NCBI GenBank assembly: GCA_000023405.1
Contig: CP001643.1
Location: forward strand, 2,170,001-2,234,000
DNA from: Brachybacterium faecium DSM 4810
GTDB lineage: Bacteria; Actinomycetota; Actinomycetes; Actinomycetales; Dermabacteraceae
Reading direction: 5' to 3'
Length of the DNA stretch: 64,000 bases
Part shown: in pieces, positions 53,079 to 62,295 of the stretch
Numbering within the stretch: position 1 is the stretch's first letter
Layout: every line of letters starts with the position of its first letter
The notes under the pieces: model-generated
What the model was told of the DNA's origin: nothing
The model's input: only the letters and a program-made list of their open reading frames with translations
Databases searched by the model: none
Translations under genes and position numbers: made by a program

Positions 53079-55385
53079 ATGTCCACTCCCCCGTCCCCGC
53101 TGCCGCTGGGCGCCGATATCGAGCTCGAGATCGGCGGCATGACCTGCGCCTCGTGCGCGAATCGGATCGAGCGCAAGCTGAACAAGCTCGACGGGGTCTC
53201 GGCCGCGGTCAACTACGCCACCGAGAAGGCGCGCGTCTCCGCCCCCGCCGAGTACGACGTGCAGGACCTCATCACGGTGGTGGAGCAGTCCGGCTACAGC
53301 GCGGTGCTGCCGGCCTCGCGCCAGGACAGCGCCGCCGCGGACGAGGACGAGGAGCGGGAGGATCCCGAGCTGCGCTCGCTGCGGCACCGCCTGCTCGGCG
53401 CCGTGCTGCTGTCGGTGCCGGTCATCGTCATCTCGATGATCCCGGCGCTGCAGTTCACCCACTGGCAGTGGGCCGCGCTCACCCTCACCGCACCCGTGAT
53501 CGTCTGGGCCGCCTGGCCCTTCCATCGCGCGGCGGCGCTCAACCTGCGACAGGGCACCGCGACCATGGACACCCTGATCTCCGTGGGCACGATCGCGGCG
53601 TTCCTGTGGTCGCTGTACGCGCTGTTCCTGGGCAGCGCGGGCGAGCCCGGCATGACCCACGAGTTCTCGCTGACCATCGGGCGCACGGACGGCTCGGCGA
53701 ACATCTATCTCGAGGTCGCTGCGGGCGTGACGATGTTCATCCTGCTGGGCCGCTATTTCGAGAAGCGCTCCAAGCGGCAGGCGGGTGCCGCGCTGCGCGC
53801 CCTGCTGGACATGGGCGCCAAGGACGTCGCCGTCCGGCGCGACGGCGTCGAGATCCGCATCCCGGTCGGCGAGCTCGCCGTGGGCGACGAGTTCGTGGTG
53901 CGCCCCGGCGAGAAGATCGCGACCGACGGGGTGGTCGTCTCCGGCAGCTCCGCGGTGGACGCGTCGATGCTCACCGGCGAGTCGGTGCCCGTCGAGGTCG
54001 GGCAGGGCGATGCCGTCACCGGTGCGACGGTCAACGCCGGCGGCCGCCTGGTGGTGCGCGCCACCCGTGTGGGCAGCGATACGCAGCTCGCCCAGATGGC
54101 GAAGATGGTCGAGGACGCCCAGTCCGGCAAGGCCGAGATCCAGCGCCTGGCCGACAGGGTCTCCGGCGTCTTCGTGCCGGTCGTCATCGCCGTGGCGGTG
54201 ATCGTGCTCGGCGCCTGGATCGGTGCGGGCTTCCCCCTCGAGGCGGCGTTCACCGCCGCGGTGGCGGTGCTGATCATCGCCTGCCCATGCGCGCTGGGGC
54301 TCGCGACCCCCACCGCTCTGCTGGTGGGCACGGGGCGCGGCGCCCAGATGGGGATCCTCCTCAAGGGCCCCGAGGTGCTCGAGTCCACCCGCGCGGTGGA
54401 CACGGTGGTGCTGGACAAGACCGGCACCGTCACCACCGGGACGATGACCCTCACCGAGGCGGTCACCGCCGAGAGGGTCGACCGCCTCGAGCTGCTGCGC
54501 CATGCCGGCGCGGTCGAGGATTCCTCCGAGCATCCCATCGCCCGGGCGATCGCCCGGGGAGCGGCCGCGGAGGCCGGTCCGCTGCCGGTGCTCGAGGACT
54601 TCGAGAACCTCGCCGGCCGCGGTGTGCGCGGCACGGTGGAGGGTCGCACCGTCCTCGTCGGCCGCACCAGCCTGCTCGAGGGCCGGGCGCTGCCCGAGCC
54701 GCTGCAGGCGGCGCTGGAGGCGGCGCAGGCGCGCGGCCGCACCGCCGTGGTCGTGGTCCGCGACGGCGCCGCCGACGGCGTGCTCGTGGTGGCCGACGCG
54801 GTCAAGCCCAGCAGCGCGCAGGCGATCTCCCAGTTCAAGGGCCTCGGCCTCTCCCCCCTCCTGCTCACCGGCGATCACCGCGCGGTGGCGGAGCAGATCG
54901 CCGCCGAGGTGGGCATCGAGGAGGTCATCGCCGAGGTCCTCCCGCAGGACAAGGTCGACGTGATCACCCGCCTGCAGGGCGAGGGCAAGGTCGTGGCGAT
55001 GGTGGGCGACGGCGTGAACGACGCCGCGGCCCTCGCCCAGGCCGATCTGGGCCTGGCCATGGGCACCGGCACCGACGTCGCGATCGAGGCCGGGGACATC
55101 ACGCTCGTGCGCGGCGACCTGCGCAGCGCGGCCGACGCCATCCGCCTGTCCCGTCGTACCCTGAGCACGATCAAGGGCAACCTGTTCTGGGCCTTCGCCT
55201 ACAACACCGCAGCCATCCCGCTCGCGGCGCTGGGCCTGCTGAACCCGATGCTCGCCGGGGCCGCGATGGCGTTCTCGAGCGTGTTCGTGGTGGGCAACAG
55301 CCTCCGCCTGCGCTCCTTCCGCTCCCGCGCGCTCGACGCCCCGCAGTCCTCGACGTCCGCCCAGCAGCCCGTCCCGGCGACCTGA
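53079..55385 (+). CDS. copA: Copper-exporting P1B-type ATPase
   Basis: Pumps Cu(I) out of the cytoplasm. The 768-residue protein has one N-terminal HMA domain (GMTCASC, Cys23/Cys26), transmembrane helices from about residue 105, the actuator TGES, the intramembrane CPC site (IIACPCALG), the phosphorylation motif [11 protein letters not shown] (SEHPIARAI), and the [10 protein letters not shown] hinge. The ATG at 53079 follows GAGGAAG. It is the main gene of the CsoR-controlled operon. Confidence 0.95.
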   Translation: MSTPPSPLPLGADIELEIGGMTCASCANRIERKLNKLDGVSAAVNYATEKARVSAPAEYDVQDLITVVEQSGYSAVLPASRQDSAAADEDEEREDPELRSLRHRLLGAVLLSVPVIVISMIPALQFTHWQWAALTLTAPVIVWAAWPFHRAAALNLRQGTATMDTLISVGTIAAFLWSLYALFLGSAGEPGMTHEFSLTIGRTDGSANIYLEVAAGVTMFILLGRYFEKRSKRQAGAALRALLDMGAKDVAVRRDGVEIRIPVGELAVGDEFVVRPGEKIATDGVVVSGSSAVDASMLTGESVPVEVGQGDAVTGATVNAGGRLVVRATRVGSDTQLAQMAKMVEDAQSGKAEIQRLADRVSGVFVPVVIAVAVIVLGAWIGAGFPLEAAFTAAVAVLIIACPCALGLATPTALLVGTGRGAQMGILLKGPEVLESTRAVDTVVLDKTGTVTTGTMTLTEAVTAERVDRLELLRHAGAVEDSSEHPIARAIARGAAAEAGPLPVLEDFENLAGRGVRGTVEGRTVLVGRTSLLEGRALPEPLQAALEAAQARGRTAVVVVRDGAADGVLVVADAVKPSSAQAISQFKGLGLSPLLLTGDHRAVAEQIAAEVGIEEVIAEVLPQDKVDVITRLQGEGKVVAMVGDGVNDAAALAQADLGLAMGTGTDVAIEAGDITLVRGDLRSAADAIRLSRRTLSTIKGNLFWAFAYNTAAIPLAALGLLNPMLAGAAMAFSSVFVVGNSLRLRSFRSRALDAPQSSTSAQQPVPAT

Positions 55386-55407
55386 CCTCACTCCCGGAGG
55401 AATCCCG

Positions 55408-55767
55408 ATGACCACCACCGATCCGATCCGTCCCACCGATCCCGCCGAGCCCGTGTGCACGCACGATGAGGCGCACGGGGAGCATCATCACGGCTACATC
55501 TCCGACAAGTCCCGATACCTCGCCCGGCTCAAGCGCATCGAGGGGCAGGCCCGGGGCCTGCACCGCATGGTCGACGAGGAGAAGTACTGCATCGACATCC
55601 TCACGCAGATCAGCGCCCTGAAGAGCGCGCTGGACGGCGTGGCGATGGGCCTGCTCGACGACCACCTGCAGCACTGCGTGCTCGATGCGGCCCGGGCCGG
55701 GAGCGAGCAGGGCGAGGAGAAGCTCAAGGAGGCCTCCGCGGCGATCGCCCGGCTCGTCCGCTCCTGA
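55408..55767 (+). CDS. csoR: Copper-sensing repressor CsoR
   Basis: Cu(I)-responsive repressor of 119 residues, all-alpha DUF156 fold. Cys61, His86 and Cys90 have exactly the Cys-25-His-4-Cys spacing of the trigonal Cu(I) site of CsoR. A His-rich N-terminal extension (HDEAHGEHHHG) may also bind metal. GGAGG precedes the ATG. It is last in the operon headed by the two operator palindromes it probably binds, so copper induces its own repressor. Confidence 0.93.
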   Translation: MTTTDPIRPTDPAEPVCTHDEAHGEHHHGYISDKSRYLARLKRIEGQARGLHRMVDEEKYCIDILTQISALKSALDGVAMGLLDDHLQHCVLDAARAGSEQGEEKLKEASAAIARLVRS

Positions 55768-55792
55768 CCACCTCCCCTCGCTTCGCACAATC

Positions 55793-55828
55793 CGGGCGAA
55801 ACCCCAGGTCGCCGGGACTTTTCGCCCG
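55793..55828 (+). terminator. Inverted repeat after the copper operon
   Basis: CGGGCGAAA (55793-55801) pairs with TTTCGCCCG (55820-55828), 18 nt apart, 26 nt after the csoR stop. It may terminate the operon or act in control of the downstream TetR gene; the loop is long for a terminator. Confidence 0.4.
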
Positions 55829-55955
55829 TTCGGCCTGTGCGGGGTGAGGTACTGTGGTGCTCCCAGGGGAGTCGTGGCTCCGGCCAGCGGGGCGAGGCGG
55901 CCCGGAGACACTCGTCACCGCCTCTGCCCAGAGGGCCAGACGATGAAGGAGAGCG

Positions 55956-56738
55956 ATGTCGGAACGCATGGCGAGCAGGGACGCGCAGGGATCGGCACGC
56001 CCGACGGAGAAGACCCCGAACCGCACGGCCTCCGCTCCGCCGCACGGGACCGCCGCTGCTCCCGCGCCGAGCGCCGAGACGCGGACGAGCGCGGGTTTCG
56101 GAGGTTTCGGGCCCCGCCTGGCCCCGCGGGACCGCCGCGAGGAGATCGTCGACGGCGCCGCGGAGATGTTCGCCGAGCACGGATACCACGGGGCGAGCCT
56201 GCGCGACATCTCGAGCCACATCGGGATCTCGCACTCGGGGATGCTGCACCACTTCGAGTCCAAGGACGCGCTGCTGGACGGGGTGATCGACCGACTCGAG
56301 GAGCATGCGCAGGTGGCGCTCGACCGCGCCGAGGAGCTCGCGGCGGATCGAGGTGCCCTGCTGCGCGGGCTGGCCGAGGTGTGGCATCCCGCGTCGCTGC
56401 CGATCCGACTGCTGGCCACGCTCGATGCCGAGTCGGTCAACGAGGACCATCACGGCCGGTATCGGATGGCCCGTCTGCGCCGGGTGCACGAGCACATCCT
56501 GGAGAGCTGCTTCAGCGCGTTCGCCGAGCGGGGTCTGCTGCGCGAGGACGCCGATCCGGCGTTCGCCGGCCGAGCGCTCCTGGCGGTGGTGCTCAACCTC
56601 GCCGTGCGGGAGAAGACCGTCCGCCCGCTGCAGCACCGCTCGCATGACGACGCCCCGCTGAAGGACCTCGCCATGCAGGTCGCCACCTCCTTCCGCGACG
56701 AGCCCGCCGAGGAGTCCGCTCCCTCCCCCGAGGCCTGA
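55956..56738 (+). CDS. TetR-family transcriptional regulator (paralogue 1)
   Basis: Regulator of 260 residues. A low-complexity Ala/Pro/Thr-rich extension (about 65 residues) precedes the TetR helix-turn-helix (EMFAEHGYHGASLRDISSHIG in part, HIGISHSGMLHHFESKDALL) and a ligand domain with RMARLRRVHEHILE and VLNLAVREKTVR. It is strongly similar along its whole length to the TetR domain at 62683-63336. AAGGAGA 4 nt before the ATG supports the start; a TACTGT -10-like element is about 100 nt upstream. Targets unknown. Confidence 0.88.
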   Translation: MSERMASRDAQGSARPTEKTPNRTASAPPHGTAAAPAPSAETRTSAGFGGFGPRLAPRDRREEIVDGAAEMFAEHGYHGASLRDISSHIGISHSGMLHHFESKDALLDGVIDRLEEHAQVALDRAEELAADRGALLRGLAEVWHPASLPIRLLATLDAESVNEDHHGRYRMARLRRVHEHILESCFSAFAERGLLREDADPAFAGRALLAVVLNLAVREKTVRPLQHRSHDDAPLKDLAMQVATSFRDEPAEESAPSPEA

Positions 56739-56837
56739 GCACCCGCTCGGGAACACCCGCCCGGACGGAAGGATCAGCCGCTGTCCCAGCACCGCGGCAG
56801 CACAGCACCGGCGCGGTGCAGCGTCTCGACAGGACGC

Positions 56838-57419
56838 TCACCCACGGAGCGGATCGCCCTCGCGCCAGCGGTCCAGGACCTCATCGACCTCCGCCAGGTC
56901 GGCCTGCCGGTCGCCGACCAGCAGGTCCAGGATCATGTGCATGTGGTCCTCGCGCTCGTCCGCCACGGCGTCGACGACGATGGTGGCGCGCAGGTTGTGG
57001 GCGTAGGCGTCGCGGGCCGTCTGTGCGATGCACGCGTGGGCGGAGACCCCGGCGATCATCACCCGGTCCACGCCCAGGTTCCGCAGCCGCAGCGGCAGGT
57101 CCGTGCCCAGCCAGGCGCTGTCGCGCGTCTTCTCGAGGCGTGTCATCCCGGTGGTGTCCAGCTCCGCGACGGTCGCGGTGCCGGCGTCGCCGTGGAACAG
57201 GAACCCCTGGTCGTCGTCGAGCATGCTGAGGGTCCAGGTGGAGCGGTCGCGGCTGTGCTCGGTGGAGATCAGGAAGATCGGCACCCCGGCCCGCCGCGCC
57301 CCCTCGGCGAGCCGGTGCACCGCGGCGAGCAGCCGGGGGCGGGCCGCGGCGAGCACCCGGTTCGCGAAGAACGCCTCCTGCAGGTCCACGAGCAGCAGGG
57401 CGCAGTCGTGTCGTCTCAC
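56838..57419 (-). CDS. Isochorismatase-family cysteine hydrolase
   Basis: Soluble 193-residue hydrolase: LLVDLQEAFF (catalytic Asp), TRLEKTRDSAW region with a Lys, and GVSAHACIAQTARDAY with the nucleophilic Cys. Family members hydrolyse isochorismate, nicotinamide, ureido acids or similar amides; the substrate cannot be told. The GTG at 57419 overlaps the stop of the upstream SDR gene (GTGA), so the two are coupled and may act on related compounds. Confidence 0.82.
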   Translation of the reverse strand: MRRHDCALLLVDLQEAFFANRVLAAARPRLLAAVHRLAEGARRAGVPIFLISTEHSRDRSTWTLSMLDDDQGFLFHGDAGTATVAELDTTGMTRLEKTRDSAWLGTDLPLRLRNLGVDRVMIAGVSAHACIAQTARDAYAHNLRATIVVDAVADEREDHMHMILDLLVGDRQADLAEVDEVLDRWREGDPLRG

Positions 57420-58309
57420 GGGGTGGGGCTGCCTCCGGTCACGGCCAGGGTCTCCCCCAGCACATAGCTGGACTCGGAGGAGGTGAGGAAGACGTACGCC
57501 GGTGCGAGCTCGGTGGGCTGGCCGGCGCGTCCCAGCGGGGTGCTCTTGCCGAACTCCGGCAGCGCCTCCTTCGGCTGCCCGTCGGAGACCTGCAGCGGCG
57601 TCCAGATGGGGCCCGGGGCGACCGCGTTGACGCGGATGCCGCGGGAGGCGACCTGCTGGGCGAGCCCCTTGGTGAAGGTGTTGATCGCGGCCTTCGTGGA
57701 GGCGTAATCCACGAGCGTGGGCGAGGGCTGGTAGGCCTGGATCGAGGTGGTGTTGACGATCGTGGAGCCGGGGACCAGGTGCGCCAGCGCGGCCCGGGCG
57801 ATGCGGAACATCGCGTGGATGTTCACCGCGAAGGTCGACTCCCACTGCTCGTCATCGATCTCCTCGAGCGAGTCGACGGCGATCTGGCGGCCCGCGTTGT
57901 TCACCAGCGCGTCGAGGCCGCCCAGCCCCTCCACCGCGTCCGCGACGAGGCGGCGGCAGAACGCGGCGTCGGCGAGGTCGCCGGGCAGGAGCACCGCGGC
58001 GCGTCCCTCGGCGCGGATCACCTCGGCGATGTGCTGCGCGTCCTGCTCCTCCTGGGGCAGGTAGTTCAGCGCCACGTCGGCCCCCTCGCGGGCGAAGGCG
58101 ATCGCGACGGCGGCGCCGATCCCGGAATCGGCGCCGGTGAGGAGGGCTCGGCGGCCCTCGAGCCGGCCCGTGCCGCGGTAGGACTCCTCACCGCGGTCGG
58201 TGCCGGGGATCAGCTCGGCGTCCAGGCCGGGCTCGGGCTGGTGCTGCTTCGGCGGGGTGATCTCGGGGAAGCGGGTGACGGGATCGGTGAAGGTCAGCTG
58301 GTCGGCCAT
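57416..58309 (-). CDS. Short-chain dehydrogenase/reductase, stress type
   Basis: NAD(P)-dependent oxidoreductase of 297 residues. A 45-residue N-terminal extension (PPKQHQPEPGLDAEL) precedes the Rossmann fold with GADSGIGAAVAIAFAREGAD, NNAGRQ, and the catalytic YASTK. This long N-terminus is typical of YhdF/YghA-type stress SDRs, often in general stress regulons. It is first in a pair with the isochorismatase gene. Confidence 0.88.
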   Translation of the reverse strand: MADQLTFTDPVTRFPEITPPKQHQPEPGLDAELIPGTDRGEESYRGTGRLEGRRALLTGADSGIGAAVAIAFAREGADVALNYLPQEEQDAQHIAEVIRAEGRAAVLLPGDLADAAFCRRLVADAVEGLGGLDALVNNAGRQIAVDSLEEIDDEQWESTFAVNIHAMFRIARAALAHLVPGSTIVNTTSIQAYQPSPTLVDYASTKAAINTFTKGLAQQVASRGIRVNAVAPGPIWTPLQVSDGQPKEALPEFGKSTPLGRAGQPTELAPAYVFLTSSESSYVLGETLAVTGGSPTP

Positions 58310-58394
58310 GGGGCTCTCCTCGGCGAGGTATGGGGCGGTCGATGTGGTCGATGGCGCCGTTGCGCTGGTGCGGTCGGTGCGGGGGCGGTCCGGC

Positions 58395-59597
58395 TCAGGG
58401 GACGGCGGGGGCGGAGGCGATCGTGGGGTCGAGCACCACCTTGATGCAGCCGTCGTGCTTGCGCTGGAAGAGGTCGTAGCCCACGGGGGCCTCGTCGAGC
58501 GGCAGCCGGTGCGTCACCAGATCGCCGACGCCGAGCGGATCCTCCGGGTCCTCGACCAGGGGGAGCAGCGCGTCCGTCCAGACCCGCACGTTGCACTGCC
58601 CCATCCGCAGCTGGAGCTGCTTGTCGAACATGGTCAGCAGCGGCATCGGGCTCGCGGCGCCGCCGTAGACGCCCGCGAGGGAGACCGTGCCGCCGCGCCG
58701 CACGAGGTCGATCGCGGTGTGCAGGGCGGCGAGTCGATCCACGCCGGCCCGCTCCATGACGGGCCGCGCGATCGCATCGGGGAGCCTGCCCGCGATGGTC
58801 TGGGCGAGGCCGGCCATCGGGCTGCCCTGCGCTTCCATCCCCACCGCGTCGATCACGGCATCCGGGCCGCGCCCCTGGGTGTGCTCGCGGATCTCGCCCA
58901 CCGCGCCCTCGGCGAGGTCGAGCACCTCGATGCCGTGCCGCGCAGCCATGGCGCGCCGTTCGGGCACCGGGTCGACCCCGAACACCCGCGCCCCGAGGTG
59001 CTGGCCGATCCGGGCGGCGAGCTGGCCCACCGGCCCCAGGCCGAGCACGGCGAGGCTGCGGTGCTCGGGCACGCCGGCGTACTGCACGGCCTGCCAGGCG
59101 GTGGGCAGGATGTCGCTGAGGAACAGGTAGGTGTCATCGGGCAGCTCGGTGCCCACCGGCATCAGCCCGTAGTCGGCGAACGGGACGCGCAGGTATTCGG
59201 CCTGACCGCCGGGCACCTGGCCGTAGAGCTTCGAGTACCCCAGCAGCGCGGCCCCCGAGCCGTGCTCGGTGACCTGGGTGGTCTCGCACTGAGAGGGCAG
59301 GCCCTGCCGGCACATCGCGCACTGCCCGCAGGAGATCGTGAAGGGCACCACGACCCGGTCCCCCGGCCGCACCGAACGGACCTCGGCGCCCACCTCCTCG
59401 ACGATGCCCATCGGCTCGTGGCCGATGATGTCGCCGGGGCTCATGAACGGTCCGAGCACCTCGTACAGGTGCAGATCGGAGCCGCAGATCGCGGTCGAGG
59501 TGACGCGGATGAGGGCGTCGGTGGGCTGCTGGATCGTCGGATCGGGCACGGTCTCGACGCTCACGTGCTCGGTGCCCTGCCAGGTCACTGCTCTCAT
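58395..59597 (-). CDS. Zinc-dependent alcohol dehydrogenase, formaldehyde dehydrogenase-like
   Basis: Medium-chain dehydrogenase of 400 residues. Catalytic Zn ligands are in ICGSDLH and GHEPMG; the structural Zn lobe has four Cys in CGQCAMCRQGLPSQC; the NAD fold has VLGLGPVGQLA. The longer C-terminal half, with DAVIDAVGMEAQG, matches the glutathione-independent formaldehyde dehydrogenase-like subgroup. The ATG at 59597 has GGGAGG 6 nt upstream. Actual substrate unknown. Confidence 0.85.
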   Translation of the reverse strand: MRAVTWQGTEHVSVETVPDPTIQQPTDALIRVTSTAICGSDLHLYEVLGPFMSPGDIIGHEPMGIVEEVGAEVRSVRPGDRVVVPFTISCGQCAMCRQGLPSQCETTQVTEHGSGAALLGYSKLYGQVPGGQAEYLRVPFADYGLMPVGTELPDDTYLFLSDILPTAWQAVQYAGVPEHRSLAVLGLGPVGQLAARIGQHLGARVFGVDPVPERRAMAARHGIEVLDLAEGAVGEIREHTQGRGPDAVIDAVGMEAQGSPMAGLAQTIAGRLPDAIARPVMERAGVDRLAALHTAIDLVRRGGTVSLAGVYGGAASPMPLLTMFDKQLQLRMGQCNVRVWTDALLPLVEDPEDPLGVGDLVTHRLPLDEAPVGYDLFQRKHDGCIKVVLDPTIASAPAVP

Positions 59598-59655
59598 GGT
59601 CCCGCCTCCCGGTGGTGAGCTCTGGGTCACGGTCCACGCTATGGGCGCTGCGCGC

Positions 59656-60744
59656 TCATGTCCTCAGAGTCGACCGAAAGGTCTGGGTGCGCGGCAGCTC
59701 GGGGACGGGGGCCACGACCACGTCGTGGACCTTCCAGTCCAGCGCCTGGACCGCCTCGCGCAGCTGGGCGATCTGGTGGACCGAGGGCTCGGCGCCGGGC
59801 CGCGGGACGGCGAACACCTCGACGTGGAAGACATGCCCCTCGTCGCGGACCCGCGCGGAGGCCTCGCCCACCCATGGTGCCTCCTGGACCCGCAGCTCGA
59901 TCTCGCGGGTCAGCGGATGCGGCGCGGCGTCGTCGTAGGTGCGCGCCTCGGCGTCGGTGAGCCCTCCGATCGAGCTGCGGAGGTTCTTCACCCCGTCGCG
60001 GAGGATCGAGACGGAGACGAGCAGCGCGGCCGCCGCATCGGCCCACCACAGCCCGAACCCCACGCCCAGCACGCCGGCGATGGTGGCGACCGCGGTGGAC
60101 CAGTCCGCCTTGCCCATGTCCGCATCGGCGAACAGCACCTTGTCGTGCAGCTGCTCGGAGAGCGTCAGCTTCTTCAGCCCGAGGATCACCGGGCCGATGC
60201 TCGTCACGACCATCACCGCGACCATCAGCCAGCCGGCCCAGATCCCCTGTCCCCACAGCACCGTGAGGCCGATCGGCGGGCGCTCGACCGTCACCAGGGT
60301 CTTCACCGCATCGATCGCGAGGTACCCGCCCATGGCGAGCAGGGCCGTGGCGGCGACCAGGTGCGCCACGCCGATCGAGCGGTGGAAGCCGTAGGGGTGC
60401 AGCCGGTCGGGTCGCTTGCGGATGCGGTGCGCAGCGACGAGGAAGGCGATCGGCGGGAGCAGGGAGAGGATGTCCTCGGCCCAGGCCGCGCGCATCGCCT
60501 GGGACTGGCCGGCGACGAGGGCGACCAGCACGACGGTCGCGCTCATCCACGCGAGCGTGATCCATTCCAGGCGGATCGCGCGGCGCAGCACGGCGCGCTG
60601 CTCCGCGCCGAGGGCGTCGTGGCCGGAGCCGGTCGCCTCTCCCCCGCCCTCGCCGCCGCTCGTGCCCCCTGCGCCGCTCGGGCCGCCCGGGCCGCTGCTG
60701 GCGTCCGCGCTCTCCGCGTCGGCCGTGCCGTGCACGGCGTTCAC
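59656..60744 (-). CDS. Cation diffusion facilitator-family transporter
   Basis: Predicted metal/proton antiporter of 362 residues with about six transmembrane helices after a Gly/Ser-rich N-terminus (about residues 1-45) and a C-terminal cytoplasmic domain. The helix 2 and helix 5 metal sites read AEDILSLLPP and DMGKADW rather than the usual HxxxD pairs, so it belongs to a divergent branch and its metal, if any, is uncertain. Its GTG overlaps the stop of the lipoprotein gene upstream (GTGA). Confidence 0.78.
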   Translation of the reverse strand: MNAVHGTADAESADASSGPGGPSGAGGTSGGEGGGEATGSGHDALGAEQRAVLRRAIRLEWITLAWMSATVVLVALVAGQSQAMRAAWAEDILSLLPPIAFLVAAHRIRKRPDRLHPYGFHRSIGVAHLVAATALLAMGGYLAIDAVKTLVTVERPPIGLTVLWGQGIWAGWLMVAVMVVTSIGPVILGLKKLTLSEQLHDKVLFADADMGKADWSTAVATIAGVLGVGFGLWWADAAAALLVSVSILRDGVKNLRSSIGGLTDAEARTYDDAAPHPLTREIELRVQEAPWVGEASARVRDEGHVFHVEVFAVPRPGAEPSVHQIAQLREAVQALDWKVHDVVVAPVPELPRTQTFRSTLRT

Positions 60745-61241
60745 AGCTCACCGCCGCGCTCGGCGAGGAAGCGTTCGAGGTCCACCAGCAGGGCGTTCTC
60801 CCCCGGTGCCACCCCCACCGCGATCTCGACCGTCTTCCCGTCGGGGCCCTTCACCTCGGTGTAGGGGCGGGTCAGGGCGATCTCCGCGGTCCAGGGGGCA
60901 TCTGCCGGCAGGCCCCCGATCACCACGTCGAGCTCCCCGGCGGCCATCTGGGCGGCCAGGACGTTCTCGCCGCCGGGCACCCAGTCGATCTCTGCCTCGA
61001 GGGTCTCGGCGTAGTCGGTGAGCAGCTCCACCTCGCTGCCGCTCACGCCGCCGTCGGCGTCGATCTGCGTCCACGGCGGGTTCTCGCTGATCCCCACCCG
61101 CAGCTGTCCGCCGCGGGCACGATCGAGCGCGCCCTGGGCGTCTGCGGGGAAGCCGCCCTGGCAGCCGGTCAGGACCACGAGCAGCACGCCCACGAACAGC
61201 AGTGAGCGCAAGCGGTGGAGGATCATGCGGTGAAGGACCAT
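60741..61241 (-). CDS. Substrate-binding lipoprotein, family 3 type, short
   Basis: Predicted exported 166-residue lipoprotein. The signal peptide ends in a lipobox (LLVVLTGC, Cys about residue 27). The mature part resembles the first lobe of extracellular solute-binding family 3 proteins (LRVGISENPPWTQID, GSEVELLTDYAETL, GELDVVIGGL). It is much shorter than the usual 220-250 residues, so the second lobe is reduced. The ATG at 61241 has GAGGGAG 9 nt upstream. It is coupled to the CDF transporter gene rather than to ABC permease genes. Confidence 0.7.
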   Translation of the reverse strand: MVLHRMILHRLRSLLFVGVLLVVLTGCQGGFPADAQGALDRARGGQLRVGISENPPWTQIDADGGVSGSEVELLTDYAETLEAEIDWVPGGENVLAAQMAAGELDVVIGGLPADAPWTAEIALTRPYTEVKGPDGKTVEIAVGVAPGENALLVDLERFLAERGGEL

Positions 61242-61468
61242 GTGCGTCATCTCCCTCTGCCCGGCCGTGCAGGCCGCACTCCGCGCGGGATCGCCGCGCG
61301 CGCTCACTGTAGAGGAGCACGCCCCGGACAGAGCCATCCGATCGGTTGAGCCGGTGGCCTGCGCCGGGGTGGGCCGCGTTGACGGGCGGGGTCGGGGCGG
61401 GTGTGATGGTCGCGTGACGCTCCGTGTCACCGCTGCCCAGTGCCGCGCACCGCGACAGGAGGCCGAGG

Positions 61469-62209
61469 ATGTTGGACGAGCTGGGAACCCTCCGCGATCA
61501 GCAGCTGAGCACGATGCAGTCGTTGATCATGGAGAGCGAGGACATCACCGAGTTCCTGCGGGAGTTCACCGAGCTGCTGGCCCGCCAGCTCTCCCGGGGC
61601 GGCACCACCCGGTGGTGCGCGATCACGCTGCTGCGGAACCGCAAGGCCGCCACCGCCGTCTCCTCGGGGGCGCAGGCGCACGCGCTCGACGAGCTGCAGA
61701 ACACCTTCACCGACGGCCCGTGCATGCGGGCGATCCGCGAGAACGCGGTGATCCGCGCCGGCGACCTCCGCACGGACAACCGCTGGCCCGACTATCAGGC
61801 CGCGGCCGTGCGGCAGGGGGTCCGCGCCGTGCTCGGACTCCCCTTCGACCTCGATGAGGACGCTCAGGCGGGATTGAACGTGTACTCCGCCGAGGTCAAC
61901 GACTTCTGCCCCGAGACGATCCGTGCGATCGAGCTCGAGCTCGAGCAGGCCTCCAACGCCCTCCGCCTCGCAGTGCGCATGGCGCACGAACGCGAGTCCC
62001 GCCATGACCTGCACGCCGCGATGCAGCACCGGACGGTGATCGACCTGGCCGTCGGCATCATCATGGGCCAGAACCGCTGCAGCCAGGAGGAGGCGGTCAC
62101 CATCCTCAAGACGGCCTCGAACCATCGCAACATGAAGCTGCGGGACCTCGCGGCCGAGCTGGTGGCCTCCATCACCCCCACGCCGCCCACGACCTCCTTC
62201 GACACATGA
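61469..62209 (+). CDS. GAF-ANTAR RNA-binding antiterminator
   Basis: Regulator of 246 residues: a GAF sensory domain (about 20-165, FTDGPCMRAIRENAVIRAGDL, GLNVYS) and a C-terminal ANTAR domain (HRTVIDLAVGIIMGQNRCSQEEAVTIL in part IDLAVGIIMGQNRCS), which binds two-hairpin RNA antiterminators. No receiver Asp is present. The ATG at 61469 has AGGAGG 6 nt upstream. It stands next to a STAS-domain frame, a common neighbour. Confidence 0.85.
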   Translation: MLDELGTLRDQQLSTMQSLIMESEDITEFLREFTELLARQLSRGGTTRWCAITLLRNRKAATAVSSGAQAHALDELQNTFTDGPCMRAIRENAVIRAGDLRTDNRWPDYQAAAVRQGVRAVLGLPFDLDEDAQAGLNVYSAEVNDFCPETIRAIELELEQASNALRLAVRMAHERESRHDLHAAMQHRTVIDLAVGIIMGQNRCSQEEAVTILKTASNHRNMKLRDLAAELVASITPTPPTTSFDT

Positions 62210-62238
62210 TTGTGACCGGGCACCGGACGGGCTAAGCT
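62210..62238 (+). promoter_or_regulatory. Promoter of the STAS-TetR gene
   Basis: TTGTGA (62210-62215) and TAAGCT (62233-62238) are spaced by 17 nt, one of the best sigma70-type promoters in the window. Transcription should begin near 62245. Confidence 0.6.
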
Positions 62239-62255
62239 CAAGGCGAGGTCTAGCA

Positions 62256-62291
62256 GGAGGCCTCGTCATCGTGTTGCACGAAAAGGCCTCC
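62256..62291 (+). promoter_or_regulatory. Leader stem-loop overlapping the ribosome binding site
   Basis: GGAGGCCT (62256-62263) pairs perfectly with AGGCCTCC (62284-62291), loop 20 nt. The right arm includes the AAAGG that would serve the ATG at 62296, so folding could hide it. Confidence 0.45.
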
Positions 62292-62295
62292 GCTC

